Shown here: piece after piece, positions 1 through 8,928 of the stretch
Numbering within the stretch: the stretch's first letter is position 1
Layout: each line of letters starts with the position of its first letter
Origin: Longimicrobium sp.
GTDB taxonomy: Bacteria; Gemmatimonadota; Gemmatimonadetes; Longimicrobiales; Longimicrobiaceae
Direction of reading: 5' to 3'
Assembly: GCA_036389135.1 (NCBI GenBank)
Contig: DASVQP010000018.1
Span: 1-64,000, forward strand
DNA: 64,000 nucleotides
Made by a program: the position numbers and the translations under genes
Notes under the pieces: generated by a model
Told to the model about the DNA's origin: nothing
The model's input: only the letters and a program-made list of their open reading frames with translations
The model's database searches: none

Positions 1-174
1 TCCCGATAACAGGAGAGGGCTGCGCCCTCGCCGTTATCGAGAGAGGGGGCGGAGGTGGGTGCCGTTCGGAGGCGTCGGGCTACGCAGAGGGCCCCCTCCC
101 CCCTGCCCCCTCCCCCGCCTGCGGGGGCGCAGGGCGGGCGAGGGGGAGAACTCCGCGCGCTGCGCGGATGCCCG

Positions 175-199
175 GTAGGGGCGCGATTCATCGCGCCCG
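175..199 (+). repeat. GTAGGGGCGCGA hairpin repeat, copy 1
   Basis: The arms GGGCGCGAT and ATCGCGCCC form a short perfect hairpin preceded by GTAG. Other copies are at 38478-38501, 53874-53898 and 54852-54876, the last three in the opposite orientation. Confidence 0.8.
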
Positions 200-290
200 T
201 GTCACGGGCTGCTCCGCCCCCCGCTTCGCGCGCGGCGTGTCTGCCCGCCCCTGCCCCCGCTCCATCCCTCGCCCCACGCACCGCAACCTC

Positions 291-321
291 GTAGGGGCCG
301 CCCCACGTGGCTGCCCGTGCC
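291..321 (+). repeat. GTAGGGGC-CCACGTGG hairpin repeat, copy 1
   Basis: A related repeat begins GTAGGGGC and continues through a CCACGTGG core to GCCCGTGCC. Similar copies are at 18773-18803 and 31206-31235. All three sit in intergenic DNA. Confidence 0.75.
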
Positions 322-350
322 CGCCGCCGGACCGTCGTCGGCGTCGCGCC

Positions 351-704
351 TCAGGTACCGGCCTGGTAGAACTGCAGGCAGACGCCGGAGGGCACGATCA
401 TGTGGAACTCGCGGCGGCCCCACGGCTTCTCCTCCAGCGGCCCGACCCGCGCCGAGGTCTGGCCGTATTCGGCATAAAGCGCATCCACGTCCGAGACGGC
501 GATGCTGAAGCTGGCGTTCTCCGCCCACGCCCGGTTGGTGTTGACGACCAGGTTGAAGCCGACATCGTCGCGCGCGACGCCCGCCATGTTCCCCGCCTGC
601 CACGTCACCGAGAAGCCCAGCTCTTCCGTGTAGAACCGGATCGCCTCGTCCAGGCTGCCACCCGCGGGGATCATGGCCGTGATGGAGCGAAGCGAGGCTT
701 TCAT
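351..704 (-). CDS. VOC (glyoxalase/bleomycin resistance fold) protein
   Basis: This 117-residue protein has the single beta-alpha-beta-beta-beta module pair typical of small vicinal-oxygen-chelate proteins. It starts MKASLRSI and has the helix motif LDEAIRFYTEELGF near residues 17-30. The C-terminal strand ends in CLQFYQAG, where Glu would usually be the third metal ligand; here Gln occupies that region, so metal binding is uncertain. The start at 704 is chosen because an AGGAGAG ribosome binding site lies 8 bases upstream, although the frame stays open further upstream. VOC proteins include lyases, dioxygenases and antibiotic-binding proteins; the substrate cannot be told from sequence. It appears monocistronic. 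Confidence 0.88.
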   Translation of the reverse strand: MKASLRSITAMIPAGGSLDEAIRFYTEELGFSVTWQAGNMAGVARDDVGFNLVVNTNRAWAENASFSIAVSDVDALYAEYGQTSARVGPLEEKPWGRREFHMIVPSGVCLQFYQAGT

Positions 705-1190
705 GGCGCCGGTCTCTCCTGGTGGGGTTCCCTGCACACGTGGCGAAGCTGCGCAATGTAGCGGCACGCCACGAGGTCGGGAACAGGGCCCTGACCGGCT
801 TCGCCCGTGGCAAATTATTTGCATATTGTAGGCGTAAACAGAGTATGCCCGGTTACGCCTCCCGGGGACTGGATGCGGGCGGGGCAGCACCTTCACCGCT
901 GCCGGAAGAACACACCGTCCAGGTCCTTCTCTTGGAGGAGGCGCAAATCTGATCTGCTATAATGGTTGGCAACAGGCGCTAAAGGGCTGCGTGGTGTTTG
1001 ATGTTTGGCAGACATCATCTCACACGCCCAGGCCCGATAGAAGCGCACGCCGAACACACTGACCTTGTCGCGGTGCGGTGCACCGCTGCGCCGGGGACGG
1101 CTCTCCTGCCGTCCGGGCCCCGACACGCACGCCACTCCGGGAGGCGGCGGGGCCGTGCTTCACCCGGAGTACCCGCAGGAGGACGGGAAG
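705..1190. other. Intergenic region between VOC and S8 protease genes
   Basis: The region separates two divergently transcribed genes. It includes an unusually AT-rich patch at about 811-840 for such a GC-rich genome, probably promoter DNA for the minus-strand VOC gene, and the plus-strand promoter described separately. The roughly 220-base leader of the protease contains three local inverted repeats (about 996-1016, 1070-1092 and 1092-1120). No gene was recognised in it. Confidence 0.6.
955..963 (+). promoter_or_regulatory. Extended -10 promoter upstream of the S8 protease
   Basis: TGCTATAAT is a perfect extended -10 element (TGn followed by TATAAT at 958-963). No good -35 sits at 16-18 bases; TTGGAG at 932-937 is 20 bases away. 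Extended -10 promoters often do without a -35. The predicted start near 970 gives a leader of about 220 bases before the ATG at 1191. Confidence 0.55.
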
Positions 1191-2705
1191 ATGTCCATGA
1201 AGTGCAAGCAGTTGTTTGCGGCCATGGCGGTTTCCATTGGGCTGGCGGCGTGTTCGGACGCGCCCACCGGGCCCGCGGTGCCGGCCGACGCCCCGGCGGA
1301 GGCGCGGTCGGTGCGGCAGACCGGGAAGGGCGGACAGCCGATCCCCGGGCGCTACGTGGTGGTGTTCAAGCGCGAGGTGAGCGATGCGCCCGGGCTGGCG
1401 CGGCAGCTCGCGGCCGCGCACGGCGGAACGGTGCACCACACCTACCAGCACGCCATCAAGGGCTTCGCGGCCTCCCTCTCCGATGGAGCCGTAGCGGCGC
1501 TGCGCCGCAACCCGAACGTGGCGTACGTGGAGCAGGACCAGCGGGTGAGCGCCGTGGTGGGGAGCTGGGGGCTGGACCGCGTGGACCAGCGTGACCTCCC
1601 GCTGAACGGCAGCTACTCGGCCAGCACCACGGGGTCGGGCGTCACCGTGTACGTCATCGACACGGGGATCGAGACCTCGCACTGGGACTTCGGCGGCCGG
1701 GCCTCGGTGGGGTACGACGCGATCGGCGACGGGTACAACGGGCAGGACTGCCACGGCCACGGCACCCACGTGGCGGGCACCGTGGGCGGCGCGTACTACG
1801 GCGTGGCGAAGTCGGCGAGCCTGGTGTCCGTGCGGGTGCTGGACTGCGGCGGCTACGGCACGTGGAGCGGCGTGATCGCGGGCGTGGACTGGGTTCGCTA
1901 CTACCACGCCACCCCCAGCGTCGCCAACCTGTCGCTGGCCGGCGGCGCCATGCAGGCCATGGACGACGCCATCGAGAACCTGGTCGCCTCCGGGGTGACG
2001 GTGGCGGTCGCGGCCGCCAACGACAGCTACGACGCCTGCTACTACTCGCCCGCCCGCGCGCCCTCCGCCCTCACCGTGGGCGCCAGCAACTCGTCCGACC
2101 AGCAGGCCTGGTTCAGCAACTACGGGAGCTGCGTGGACCTGTACGCGCCGGGCGAGGGGATCACTTCGGCCTGGCTGTACGGCGGCACGGCCACGCTCGA
2201 CGGCACCTCGATGGCGTCGCCGCACGTGGCCGGCGCGGCGGCGCTGTACCTGCAGTCGAACCCGTGGGCCGCGCCTGCGACGGTGAACAACGCGATCCTG
2301 TCGAACGCCTCGCAGTACAAGCTCTACAACCTGGGCGCCGGCTCCCCGAACCTGCTGCTGTTCACGGGAACCGGCAGCGGCGGCGGCACCAATCCCACCA
2401 ACCCGGTGTCCGCCTACATCAGCGGCCCCGACTACATCTACACCGGAACGTGGACGTGGCAGGCGGTGGCCAGCGGCGGCAACGGCACCTACAGCTACCA
2501 GTGGCAGTACTCGGCGGGCGGGAGCACGTGGACCAACGTGGGGACGAACAGCGCCACCTACACCCGCAGCGTGGGGACGAGGGCCGGATCGTTCTACCTG
2601 CGCGTGATCGTGACGTCCAACGGGACCAGCTACACGACGCCGTCGTTCTTCGTGTACAAGGAGCCCGAGTACAATGAGTGCGGCTACCGCACCCTCTGCC
2701 CCTGA
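1191..2705 (+). CDS. Secreted S8 (subtilisin-like) serine protease, lipoprotein
   Basis: This 504-residue protein starts with a lipoprotein signal peptide (LAAC lipobox near residue 18). An I9 inhibitor-type propeptide follows (about 45-115, beginning GRYVVVFK), then a peptidase S8 domain. The catalytic triad is visible as Asp157 in VIDTG, His190 in HGHGTHVAG and Ser340 in GTSMASPH, with the oxyanion Asn in AAAND. An Ig-like beta domain of about 90 residues forms the C-terminus (YSYQWQYS ... YLRVIVTS). The ATG at 1191 follows AGGAGG with good spacing. A hairpin terminator follows 38 bases after the stop. The likely role is extracellular protein degradation, with the propeptide removed after export. 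Confidence 0.95.
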   Translation: MSMKCKQLFAAMAVSIGLAACSDAPTGPAVPADAPAEARSVRQTGKGGQPIPGRYVVVFKREVSDAPGLARQLAAAHGGTVHHTYQHAIKGFAASLSDGAVAALRRNPNVAYVEQDQRVSAVVGSWGLDRVDQRDLPLNGSYSASTTGSGVTVYVIDTGIETSHWDFGGRASVGYDAIGDGYNGQDCHGHGTHVAGTVGGAYYGVAKSASLVSVRVLDCGGYGTWSGVIAGVDWVRYYHATPSVANLSLAGGAMQAMDDAIENLVASGVTVAVAAANDSYDACYYSPARAPSALTVGASNSSDQQAWFSNYGSCVDLYAPGEGITSAWLYGGTATLDGTSMASPHVAGAAALYLQSNPWAAPATVNNAILSNASQYKLYNLGAGSPNLLLFTGTGSGGGTNPTNPVSAYISGPDYIYTGTWTWQAVASGGNGTYSYQWQYSAGGSTWTNVGTNSATYTRSVGTRAGSFYLRVIVTSNGTSYTTPSFFVYKEPEYNECGYRTLCP

Positions 2706-2742
2706 GGTCTCGCAGGCCAGCGGCTGAACCGGCAGCATGACA

Positions 2743-2786
2743 GGAGGGCTCCGCGGGCGATTCTGCTCGCGGAGCCCTCCGTTTTT
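2743..2786 (+). terminator. Rho-independent terminator after S8 protease
   Basis: A 13-bp perfect stem (2743-2755 with 2768-2780, arms GGAGGGCTCCGCG) is followed by five T residues at 2782-2786. It also lies between convergent genes, but the T-run serves the plus strand. Confidence 0.9.
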
Positions 2787-2807
2787 CGCCTGACTCGCCC
2801 CGCCGGC

Positions 2808-5453
2808 TCAGCTTCGCGGGATGCGCAGCTTCTGCCCGGGCTGGATGGTGGCGCCCCCGTCCATGTCGTTCGCCGCCCGCAGCGCCGGTACGGTGACGCC
2901 GTACTGGCGCGCGACCCCAAAGAGCGTCTCCCCGCTCTTGACCGTATGCTGCGACGGGCGCGAGGTCTCGCTGGCGGATGCGCGCGGGCGCGTGCTCCCC
3001 TCCGCAGCGGCGCGGGGCTTCGTCTCGCTGGATGAACCGCGTGAGCGGCTCGCGGCTGAGTCGCGGCTCGCCGACGATGCGCGCGTCCCCGCTGCCGAGC
3101 TCCCTCCGCGGCTGCGCGATGCCGAGGAGTCGCGGGTGAAGGCGTTGCGGCTCCTGGATGCGGAGGAGTCGCGGCTGGCGGCGCTGCGAGTCCTCGATGC
3201 CGACGAGTCACGCGACGCGGAAGCGGCGCGGCTCGTGGAGGTGTTGCGGGTCTTCGACGCGGTGTCGCGCGATGCCGTGGCGGTTCGGCGCGTGGCGGAC
3301 GAATCGCGGCGCTCGGTGGCCGTGCGCGTGCGCGGCGTCTCGTCGTCGCTAGACGCGCGGCGTTCCGAGGCCGTGCGGGCCCGCGGAGTCTCGTCGCTGG
3401 ATGCGCGGCGTTCCGACCCTGTGCGGCTGCGCGGAGCATCATCGTCGCTGGATGCGCGCCGCGTGGAGGAGTCGGAGCGGGTGGTGCGGCGCTCGGGCGT
3501 GCCGGTGCGCACCGACGTGGACGAGCGCGACGCCGTGCTCGGACGGTCGTCGTCCGACGAGCGGGTGCGGGCGGCGCGTTCGGAGGCGGCGGAGAGCGAG
3601 GCGGAGGAGCTCGCGGCGCGCGGCAGACGCAGGCGCATGCCCAGCTCCACGCCCTTGCCGGCGGCGATGTCGTTGGCAGCACGAAGCTGCGCGGCCGTCA
3701 CGTTGTACTTCTCGGCCAGCCCGCGCAGCGTCTCGCCGCGCTCGACGGTGTGCGTGCGCGGGCGCTCCTCGCCGTCGGAAGTGCGGCGCGCGCGGGCGGA
3801 GCTGTCCGCGCGCTCGGTGCGGCGGGGCCGGCTGGCGGAGGGGCGCTCTTCGTCCGAAGACGCCGAGCGGCTCGCCACGCGCTCGCCATCGCTCGTGCGG
3901 CGGGCGGCGGCGCTGTCGGTGGAGCGGCGGGCGGAGCGCGCCTCGTCCGCGGCGGCCACCCTGGTCTCCGCGCTGTCGGAACCGCGGCGGCGGGGGGTGT
4001 CCTCGTCGTCCTTGGCGGCCTCGGCGCGGGCGGCCAGGCGGCGGGCGTTCGCGGCGCGTTCGTCGGCGCGGGTGGCCTCGCGCTCTTCGGCGCGGCGCGC
4101 GGCGCGGGCGCGATCGGCGATGCGGGCGGCTTCGCGCTCCTGCTCGCGCTGGGCATCGCGGGCGCGCTCCTCCTCGCGGCGCGCGGCGCGGAGGCGGCGG
4201 GCCTCGGCGCGTGCGGCGTCCAGCTCCGGCGAGCTGGGGCCGCGCGGCTCGTCGGATACGGAGGCCAGGCGCTGGCGCTCCACCGGGCGCGCGTTCAGCG
4301 TGCGGACCGTGGGCGCGGGAAGGCGCACGCGGTCGCCCGTCCCCATCCGGTCCAGCGCGGTGCTCAGGTTCAGCTCGCGGATGCGCTCCACCGGGATCCC
4401 GCCGGCGGCCGCGAGCTGCGCCACGTCCTCGCCGCGGCGCAGCGTGTACCAGGCGTAGCCGCCGCTGCGGCGGTAGGCGGAGGTGTCGAAGGCGGTCTGG
4501 ATGGCGGCGCCGCTCCCCGCAGGCGTCCACACCTTGTAGCCCGCCGGCGCCGTGCCGCGCACCAGGTGCGGGTTGAGCGTGGCGAGCTCGCTGGCGTTCA
4601 GGTTCGCGATCTTCGCCAGCTCGGCCACCGGCGTCTCGATGTCCACCCGCACGCTGTCTGGCCGGAAGCGGGGAAGGACGTTGGCGGGAGCGGGGTAGCC
4701 GAAACGCGCCGGATCGCGCCCGATGATGGTGACGGCGTAGAGGCGGGGGACGTAGTGCCGCGTCTCCTGCGCCAGGTCGCCGCGCTCGGCGAGGTCCCAG
4801 AAGTTGGTGACGTTGAAGCGGCCCAGCCCCCGGTTGATCCGCCCCGAGCCCGCGTTGTACGCCGCCGCCGCCAGCGCCCAGTCGCCGCGGAAGTCGCGGT
4901 GCAGGTCGCGCAGGTGGCGCGCCGCGGCGTGGGTGGAGCGCACGGGGTCCATCCGCTCGTCCACCACGTCGTCGATGCGCAGCCCCATCCCCCGACCCGT
5001 GGCGGACATGAACTGCCACATCCCCACCGCGCCCGCGTGGCTGCGCGCCGTGGGCGAGTAGCCGCTCTCCACCATCGCCAGGTGGTGCAGGTCGCGCGGG
5101 ATGCCGTACGAGGCAAAGATCTCCTGCACGAAGTCGCGGTACTTGTCCGCCCGCGAGAGCCACTGCCCGATCACCGCGCGCCGCTGGTTGACCAGGAAGT
5201 CCAGTTCCATCTCCACCCAGCGGTTGGCCTCCACCGGCAGATCGTAGCGCGCGTCCCCCAGGACGTTGGCGCGCGCCTTTCCCGGCGCGCCCGCGAGCTC
5301 GAAGTTCTCGCGGATCGGCTCGGGAGCCTGCACGGGCTGCGCGGGAAGCGGCAGGGGGGCCGGGGGCGCGGGGGCAGGTGCCGCGCGCCCGGAGGCACAG
5401 GCGGCCGTCCCCAGCAGAAGCACGAACGGGAGCGTTCGGAGCATGGGATACAT
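2808..5453 (-). CDS. MltD-like lytic transglycosylase with LysM repeats
   Basis: The 881-residue product is predicted to cut peptidoglycan glycan strands at the outer membrane or periplasm. A lipobox (GTAAC) ends the signal peptide near residue 18. An SLT domain spans about 110-240, with the catalytic Glu in MVESGY and the family motifs GAVGMWQFM and AAYNAG. Three LysM-type peptidoglycan-binding modules follow, the second and third starting HTVERGETL and HTVKSGETL, the last at the very C-terminus. Two linkers, above all the one before the last LysM, are extremely Ser/Arg/Asp-rich with repeats such as ERRASSDD. The ATG at 5453 is chosen because the signal peptide follows it; 5444 is an alternative. 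Confidence 0.93.
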   Translation of the reverse strand: MYPMLRTLPFVLLLGTAACASGRAAPAPAPPAPLPLPAQPVQAPEPIRENFELAGAPGKARANVLGDARYDLPVEANRWVEMELDFLVNQRRAVIGQWLSRADKYRDFVQEIFASYGIPRDLHHLAMVESGYSPTARSHAGAVGMWQFMSATGRGMGLRIDDVVDERMDPVRSTHAAARHLRDLHRDFRGDWALAAAAYNAGSGRINRGLGRFNVTNFWDLAERGDLAQETRHYVPRLYAVTIIGRDPARFGYPAPANVLPRFRPDSVRVDIETPVAELAKIANLNASELATLNPHLVRGTAPAGYKVWTPAGSGAAIQTAFDTSAYRRSGGYAWYTLRRGEDVAQLAAAGGIPVERIRELNLSTALDRMGTGDRVRLPAPTVRTLNARPVERQRLASVSDEPRGPSSPELDAARAEARRLRAARREEERARDAQREQEREAARIADRARAARRAEEREATRADERAANARRLAARAEAAKDDEDTPRRRGSDSAETRVAAADEARSARRSTDSAAARRTSDGERVASRSASSDEERPSASRPRRTERADSSARARRTSDGEERPRTHTVERGETLRGLAEKYNVTAAQLRAANDIAAGKGVELGMRLRLPRAASSSASLSAASERAARTRSSDDDRPSTASRSSTSVRTGTPERRTTRSDSSTRRASSDDDAPRSRTGSERRASSDETPRARTASERRASSDDETPRTRTATERRDSSATRRTATASRDTASKTRNTSTSRAASASRDSSASRTRSAASRDSSASRSRNAFTRDSSASRSRGGSSAAGTRASSASRDSAASRSRGSSSETKPRAAAEGSTRPRASASETSRPSQHTVKSGETLFGVARQYGVTVPALRAANDMDGGATIQPGQKLRIPRS

Positions 5454-5771
5454 CGTATTTATCTGGAGATCAGAAGCGCCGCCGGGAGGGAGTCGGGGCG
5501 CGAGCGGAACGTGGTGGATGGCCGAAGATAATCCCCGCCGGTGGGCCGCGGTACCGAAGCTGAGCCGAAGACTCGCCCGCGGAAACAGGCGCACCACGGC
5601 TAAGTCGTTGCGGTACAACGCCGTGTCTTCTGTAAGCCAACAGATTACAATGTTACAAACGGTATCCGACGCCACCCCGCTGTGCGGAAAGGGAAGACAC
5701 GAAGGGAACAACGGAGAACACGGAGGAAACGATTCCCGCTTCCTCTGTGTTCTCGTTGTGAGGCAATCCGT
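5454..5771. other. Intergenic region upstream of the lytic transglycosylase gene
   Basis: The region lies between two minus-strand genes and should contain the promoter of the transglycosylase. The AT-richer segment at about 5600-5670 is the best place for it, but no clear -35/-10 pair is seen. A CACAGAG-type inverted repeat occupies 5691-5764. No gene is seen. Confidence 0.55.
5691..5764. repeat. CACAGAG-type inverted repeat, copy 1 (degenerate)
   Basis: Arms built from AACACGGAGGAA and TTCCTCTGTGTT flank a short loop. This is the most diverged of the seven copies. It sits directly after the stop of the RCC1 gene. Confidence 0.65.
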
Positions 5772-7216
5772 TCAGGGAAGGCGAAGATTCGCGGCGACCT
5801 GCACGGGCGTGGAGGTCGACGGTCCGCTGAACGTGCCGAGCTGCAGCGAGTCGTTGGCGCCCCAGCAGTACACGTCTCCGAAGTACGAGAGCGCGCAAAC
5901 GAATTCCTGTCCCGCATCGACCGTCTCGAAGAAGGGCGCGCCCAGCACCGGCAGCGGGCGGCTCGCACATCCGAAGAGGGGGCTCGTGGACGTAAACCGG
6001 CACGTCTCGGTCGTCACGGCGGTGCCGAGCTGCCCGGACTGGTTCGCGCCCATGCAGAACGCCTGCCCCTCAGCGGTGAGGAGACAGGTTGGAGCGGTCG
6101 AATTGTTCTCCTCGCCCGCCGACACCTGGCTGAAGAGCTGGGTGCCGACCACGCGGGCAGGGACCATCCCCTCCGCGCCGACGATGCCCTGGTGGCCCAA
6201 ACCCAGGCCGCCGAAGTAGTTCGTTCCCCAGCAATAGGTTTCCCCCGCGCCGGTGATGCCGCAGGTGGTCACCGACCCGGCGCTGAGCGTCGCGAACGCA
6301 GCCCGCCGCTCACCGGGGCGGGGGTCAGCCGCTCGGCGATGTCTCCGGTGCCGAGCGTGCGGAAGACGTTCTGGCCCCAGCAGTACGCGGCGCCGTCGGC
6401 CGTGAGGCCACAGCTCTGCGCCAGGCCGACGCTGATCTGCCTGAACTTCAGCGAGGTGCTGACGGCCGTGGGCGTGGTGACCATCGCCCGGTTCCCGTTC
6501 CCCACGTTGCCGAAGGTGTTGCGGCCCCAGCAGTAGGCGGTGCCGTCGCGTGCCAGGGCGCAGGCGACGCGAAAGCCCACCGCGATACTCGCCAGCGGCT
6601 GCGGCACGGATACCCGCACCGGGACCGCGCTGGCCTCGAGGCTTCCGTTGCCGAGCTGCCCCAGCCTTCCACTGCCCCAGCAATACCCGTCGCCCTCCGG
6701 AGTCACCGCGCAGGTGGTGCTGTCCCCCGCCTCCACCATCGCAAAGGTCCGTCCCCCCGCCACCGCCACGGGCGCCGCGCTGCTGGCGGTCGTTCCGTTG
6801 CCGAGCTGCCCGTTCGTGCCGGTGCCCCAGCAGTGCGCCTTCCCATCGACGTCGAGAACACAGCTGTGCATCGCCCCCGTCGCCAGCGCGTCGCGCGGGG
6901 ACGGCGTGACGTGGATCTGGAGGGTATCCGTGAGCATCCCCCTCTCCGCGACGATCGCCGCCACACCCACCGACCGGCCGGTGACGAGCCCGGCGGCATC
7001 AACGGTGGCAACCACCTCGTTGAGGCTCCTGTACGCAGTCCCGCTCGCCGCGGCGTTCCCCACCGAGGCCGTGAGCTGCACCGTCTCCCGCGTGGCGATG
7101 TAGCTGGTATCGGCGGAAAGCGTCAGTTGATCGCGCCCCCCACCGACCGGGTCGTCCTGGCAGGCGGCGGTAAGTACGGCGCAGGCAAAGAAGACGGCGA
7201 GCTTCAGCGATTTCAT
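5772..7216 (-). pseudogene. RCC1-repeat lipoprotein gene, frameshifted
   Basis: Two overlapping frames together encode about 480 residues: a lipobox (LTAAC), a BIG2-type Ig-like domain and seven RCC1 beta-propeller blades, each ending in a CWG motif (one is CMG). The first frame (start to about 6302) covers four blades and stops at 6269; the remaining three blades are in another frame ending at 5772. One missing G in the GGCGGG run at about 6302-6304 explains the break: restoring it reads SGGAAFATL smoothly. It may be a true mutation or an assembly error. Such proteins are usually surface proteins of unknown role. ATG at 7216 is used; GTG at 7225 is also possible. Confidence 0.85.
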
Positions 7217-7276
7217 CGGATTCACGCGGCGGAAAGGGATGCGCTCTCAGGGAACGGAGAACGACTTTGCGCGTGG

Positions 7277-7305
7277 ACGATAAATCATTTGTTTGCGAGC
7301 GTCAA
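7277..7305 (-). promoter_or_regulatory. Sigma70-type promoter for the RCC1 gene
   Basis: On the minus strand TTGACG (7305-7300) is separated by 17 bases from TATCGT (7282-7277). The predicted start lies about 50 bases upstream of the RCC1 start codon. The spacer is AT-rich. Confidence 0.5.
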
Positions 7306-7324
7306 CGCGCCGGCGTCTCCCCCG

Positions 7325-8461
7325 TCACTCCACTTTGCCCTGCACCTCCAGCATCCTGCAGATCTCGGAAAAGCGCTGCATGTACTCCGCCTCTCGCGCC
7401 GCATCCGCCTCCGCTCCCATCGACAGGCCGCGCGCCGTGCGCCAGCGGTGGAACGCCAGCTCGCTCGCGATGGTGTGAAGCTCGCGCCGCGCCCGCCAGC
7501 GCCTCAGCCCTCCCTTGCGAAACGCCGTCGCGGTGGCCCCAAGCCGGGTGCGGACGCCGCACAGGCAGTCCAGCTCGCCCGCGGGGAGCGCGCCGATCTC
7601 CACCAGGTGCTGCAGGTGTTCGCGGATCACCCGCCCCTCGCGGCGCAGCGACGTGCGCACCACCCAGAGCACGGCCACGAAGGCGGGGACCATCACCAGC
7701 AGGTAGAGCACCAGGAACCACCCGTCGAAGGAGGCGGACAGGTTCCAGAGCGCGTGCAGCCCCATCGCCGCCGCCAGGCCGAACGCGGCCACCAGCCACC
7801 CGCGCGCCTTGCTGTGCCCCTCGCGCACCATCCCCAACCCGATCCCGAACATGCTGGTGAAGAGCGGGTGGGCGAACGGCGCCATCAGCCCGCGCAGCAC
7901 GAAGGTTAGGACGGAGCTCTCCGTCCCTTCCGCCACCGCCTGGCCGTAGTACTGGACGTTCTCCACCATGGCGAAGCCCAGCCCCACCATCGACGCGTAC
8001 ACCACGCCGTCCACCACCCCGTCGAACTCGTCGCGCAGCTCGGAGAAGAGAAAGAGGAGCGCGAACCCCTTGGCCAGCTCCTCCACGATGGGCGCGGTGA
8101 AGACGGAGCCGATCACCTCACCGACCTCCACGCCCCACGCGCCGTCGAGCACGATCTGGAGGAGGCCGTTGACCATCAGCGCCAGGAACACCGCCACCGT
8201 GGCGCCCCACGCAAAGGTCTGCGCCAGCGTCCACGCCGGCTCGGGCTCGAAGCGATCGAGCCAGAGCGCGAGCACCACGTACACGGGCACCGGCACCACC
8301 GCGATCGCCACGCCCAGCGCGAACGCGGCGGGCCCGAGCTCCGCCGCGATCAGCAGGAGGCTGAGCACGCCGCAGGTCGCCGCGCCCCAGGTGAGGACGC
8401 GGTGCGGCTGCGCGCGCCGCGGGGCGGGAAGCGGGGGTTGGATGGAGGTCGCGGAGTCCAT
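7325..8461 (-). CDS. PrsW-family intramembrane metalloprotease
   Basis: This 378-residue membrane protein has about eight hydrophobic segments and the three PrsW signature motifs: EELAK (EExxK), FAMVE (FxxxE) and HALWN. In Bacillus, PrsW cuts the anti-sigma factor RsiW within the membrane; the substrate here is unknown and no anti-sigma gene lies nearby. A soluble, basic C-terminal tail of about 110 residues follows the membrane domain and is longer than in the minimal family members. It begins 8 bases after the SRPBCC gene, so the two are probably co-transcribed. The start at 8461 is inferred from domain extent, as no strong ribosome binding site is seen. Confidence 0.9.
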   Translation of the reverse strand: MDSATSIQPPLPAPRRAQPHRVLTWGAATCGVLSLLLIAAELGPAAFALGVAIAVVPVPVYVVLALWLDRFEPEPAWTLAQTFAWGATVAVFLALMVNGLLQIVLDGAWGVEVGEVIGSVFTAPIVEELAKGFALLFLFSELRDEFDGVVDGVVYASMVGLGFAMVENVQYYGQAVAEGTESSVLTFVLRGLMAPFAHPLFTSMFGIGLGMVREGHSKARGWLVAAFGLAAAMGLHALWNLSASFDGWFLVLYLLVMVPAFVAVLWVVRTSLRREGRVIREHLQHLVEIGALPAGELDCLCGVRTRLGATATAFRKGGLRRWRARRELHTIASELAFHRWRTARGLSMGAEADAAREAEYMQRFSEICRMLEVQGKVE

Positions 8462-8469
8462 CGGCCAGA

Positions 8470-8928
8470 TCAGGGTAGCGTGCCGTAGGTGCGCTCCAGC
8501 ACCCCGCGGCGGTAGTCGAAGATCTCCTTGAGGCGCGGCGCCACCAGGAGCCCGCGCGCCAGCCCGCCGCCCGGCGGAAGCGCGTAGTGCACGATGTCCG
8601 TCATCTCCACGCCGCCCTCCACCGGGCGAAAGAGGTGCTGGTGGTGCCAGAAGCGGTACGGGCCGAAGCGCTGCTCGTCCACGAACCGGTGGGGCTCGTC
8701 CACGTGCGTGATCTCCGTCACCCAGTTGACCGCCACGCCAAAGAGCGGCCGCACCTTGTAGGTGATGATGAGCCCCGCGTACACCTTGTCCGGCAGCGGC
8801 GAGGTCACCTGGAAGCCGAGGCTCGGCGGGGTGATCTTGGCCAGGTTGCGCGGGTCGGAGAAGAAGCGCCACGCCTCCTCCACCGGCACCGGCACCCGCT
8901 GCACCGTCTCCATCCTGTGCACCTTCAT
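8470..8928 (-). CDS. SRPBCC (START-like) family protein
   Basis: This 152-residue protein matches the polyketide cyclase/START-like hydrophobic-pocket fold. It opens METVQRVPVPVEEAWRFF and contains the features PRNLAKITPPSLGF and HVDEPHRFVDEQRFGPYRFWHHQHLF common to small SRPBCC proteins often found near photolyase or NAD-dependent epimerase genes. The ligand is unknown. The start at 8928 (MKVHRMETV) is preferred over an open upstream frame. It is the first gene of a pair with the PrsW gene. Confidence 0.85.
   Translation of the reverse strand: MKVHRMETVQRVPVPVEEAWRFFSDPRNLAKITPPSLGFQVTSPLPDKVYAGLIITYKVRPLFGVAVNWVTEITHVDEPHRFVDEQRFGPYRFWHHQHLFRPVEGGVEMTDIVHYALPPGGGLARGLLVAPRLKEIFDYRRGVLERTYGTLP

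Larger units (their letters stand above)
1..350. other. Gene-free, repeat-filled intergenic stretch
   Basis: No convincing gene is seen. The stretch contains C-rich runs around 95-150 of the kind that recur at 18700-18745, 31075-31125 and 54905-54945, a hairpin at 175-199 (GTAGGGGCGCGAT / ATCGCGCCC) and a related one at 291-321 (GTAGGGGC ... CCACGTGG). It lies downstream of the VOC gene, whose stop is at 351. Reading frames that cross it are poor in normal protein composition and rich in Arg/Pro/Ala. Confidence 0.7.

Noticed and set aside
168-761. Possible gene at the left edge
   Set aside because: The frame crosses several known repeats and overlaps the VOC gene antisense; residues are Arg/Pro-rich.
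893-1135. 80-residue minus-strand frame upstream of the protease
   Set aside because: No ribosome binding site, no homology-like pattern, and it overlaps the promoter of the protease.
1020-2738. Long open frame opposite the S8 protease gene
   Set aside because: Its protein is a low-complexity Val/Arg/Gly/Ala/His-rich shadow due to GC-rich codons; the plus strand has a complete catalytic triad and ribosome binding site.
3750-5531. 593-residue open frame opposite the transglycosylase gene
   Set aside because: Composition is Arg/Ala/Gly-rich without motifs, and the minus strand encodes a clear SLT/LysM protein.
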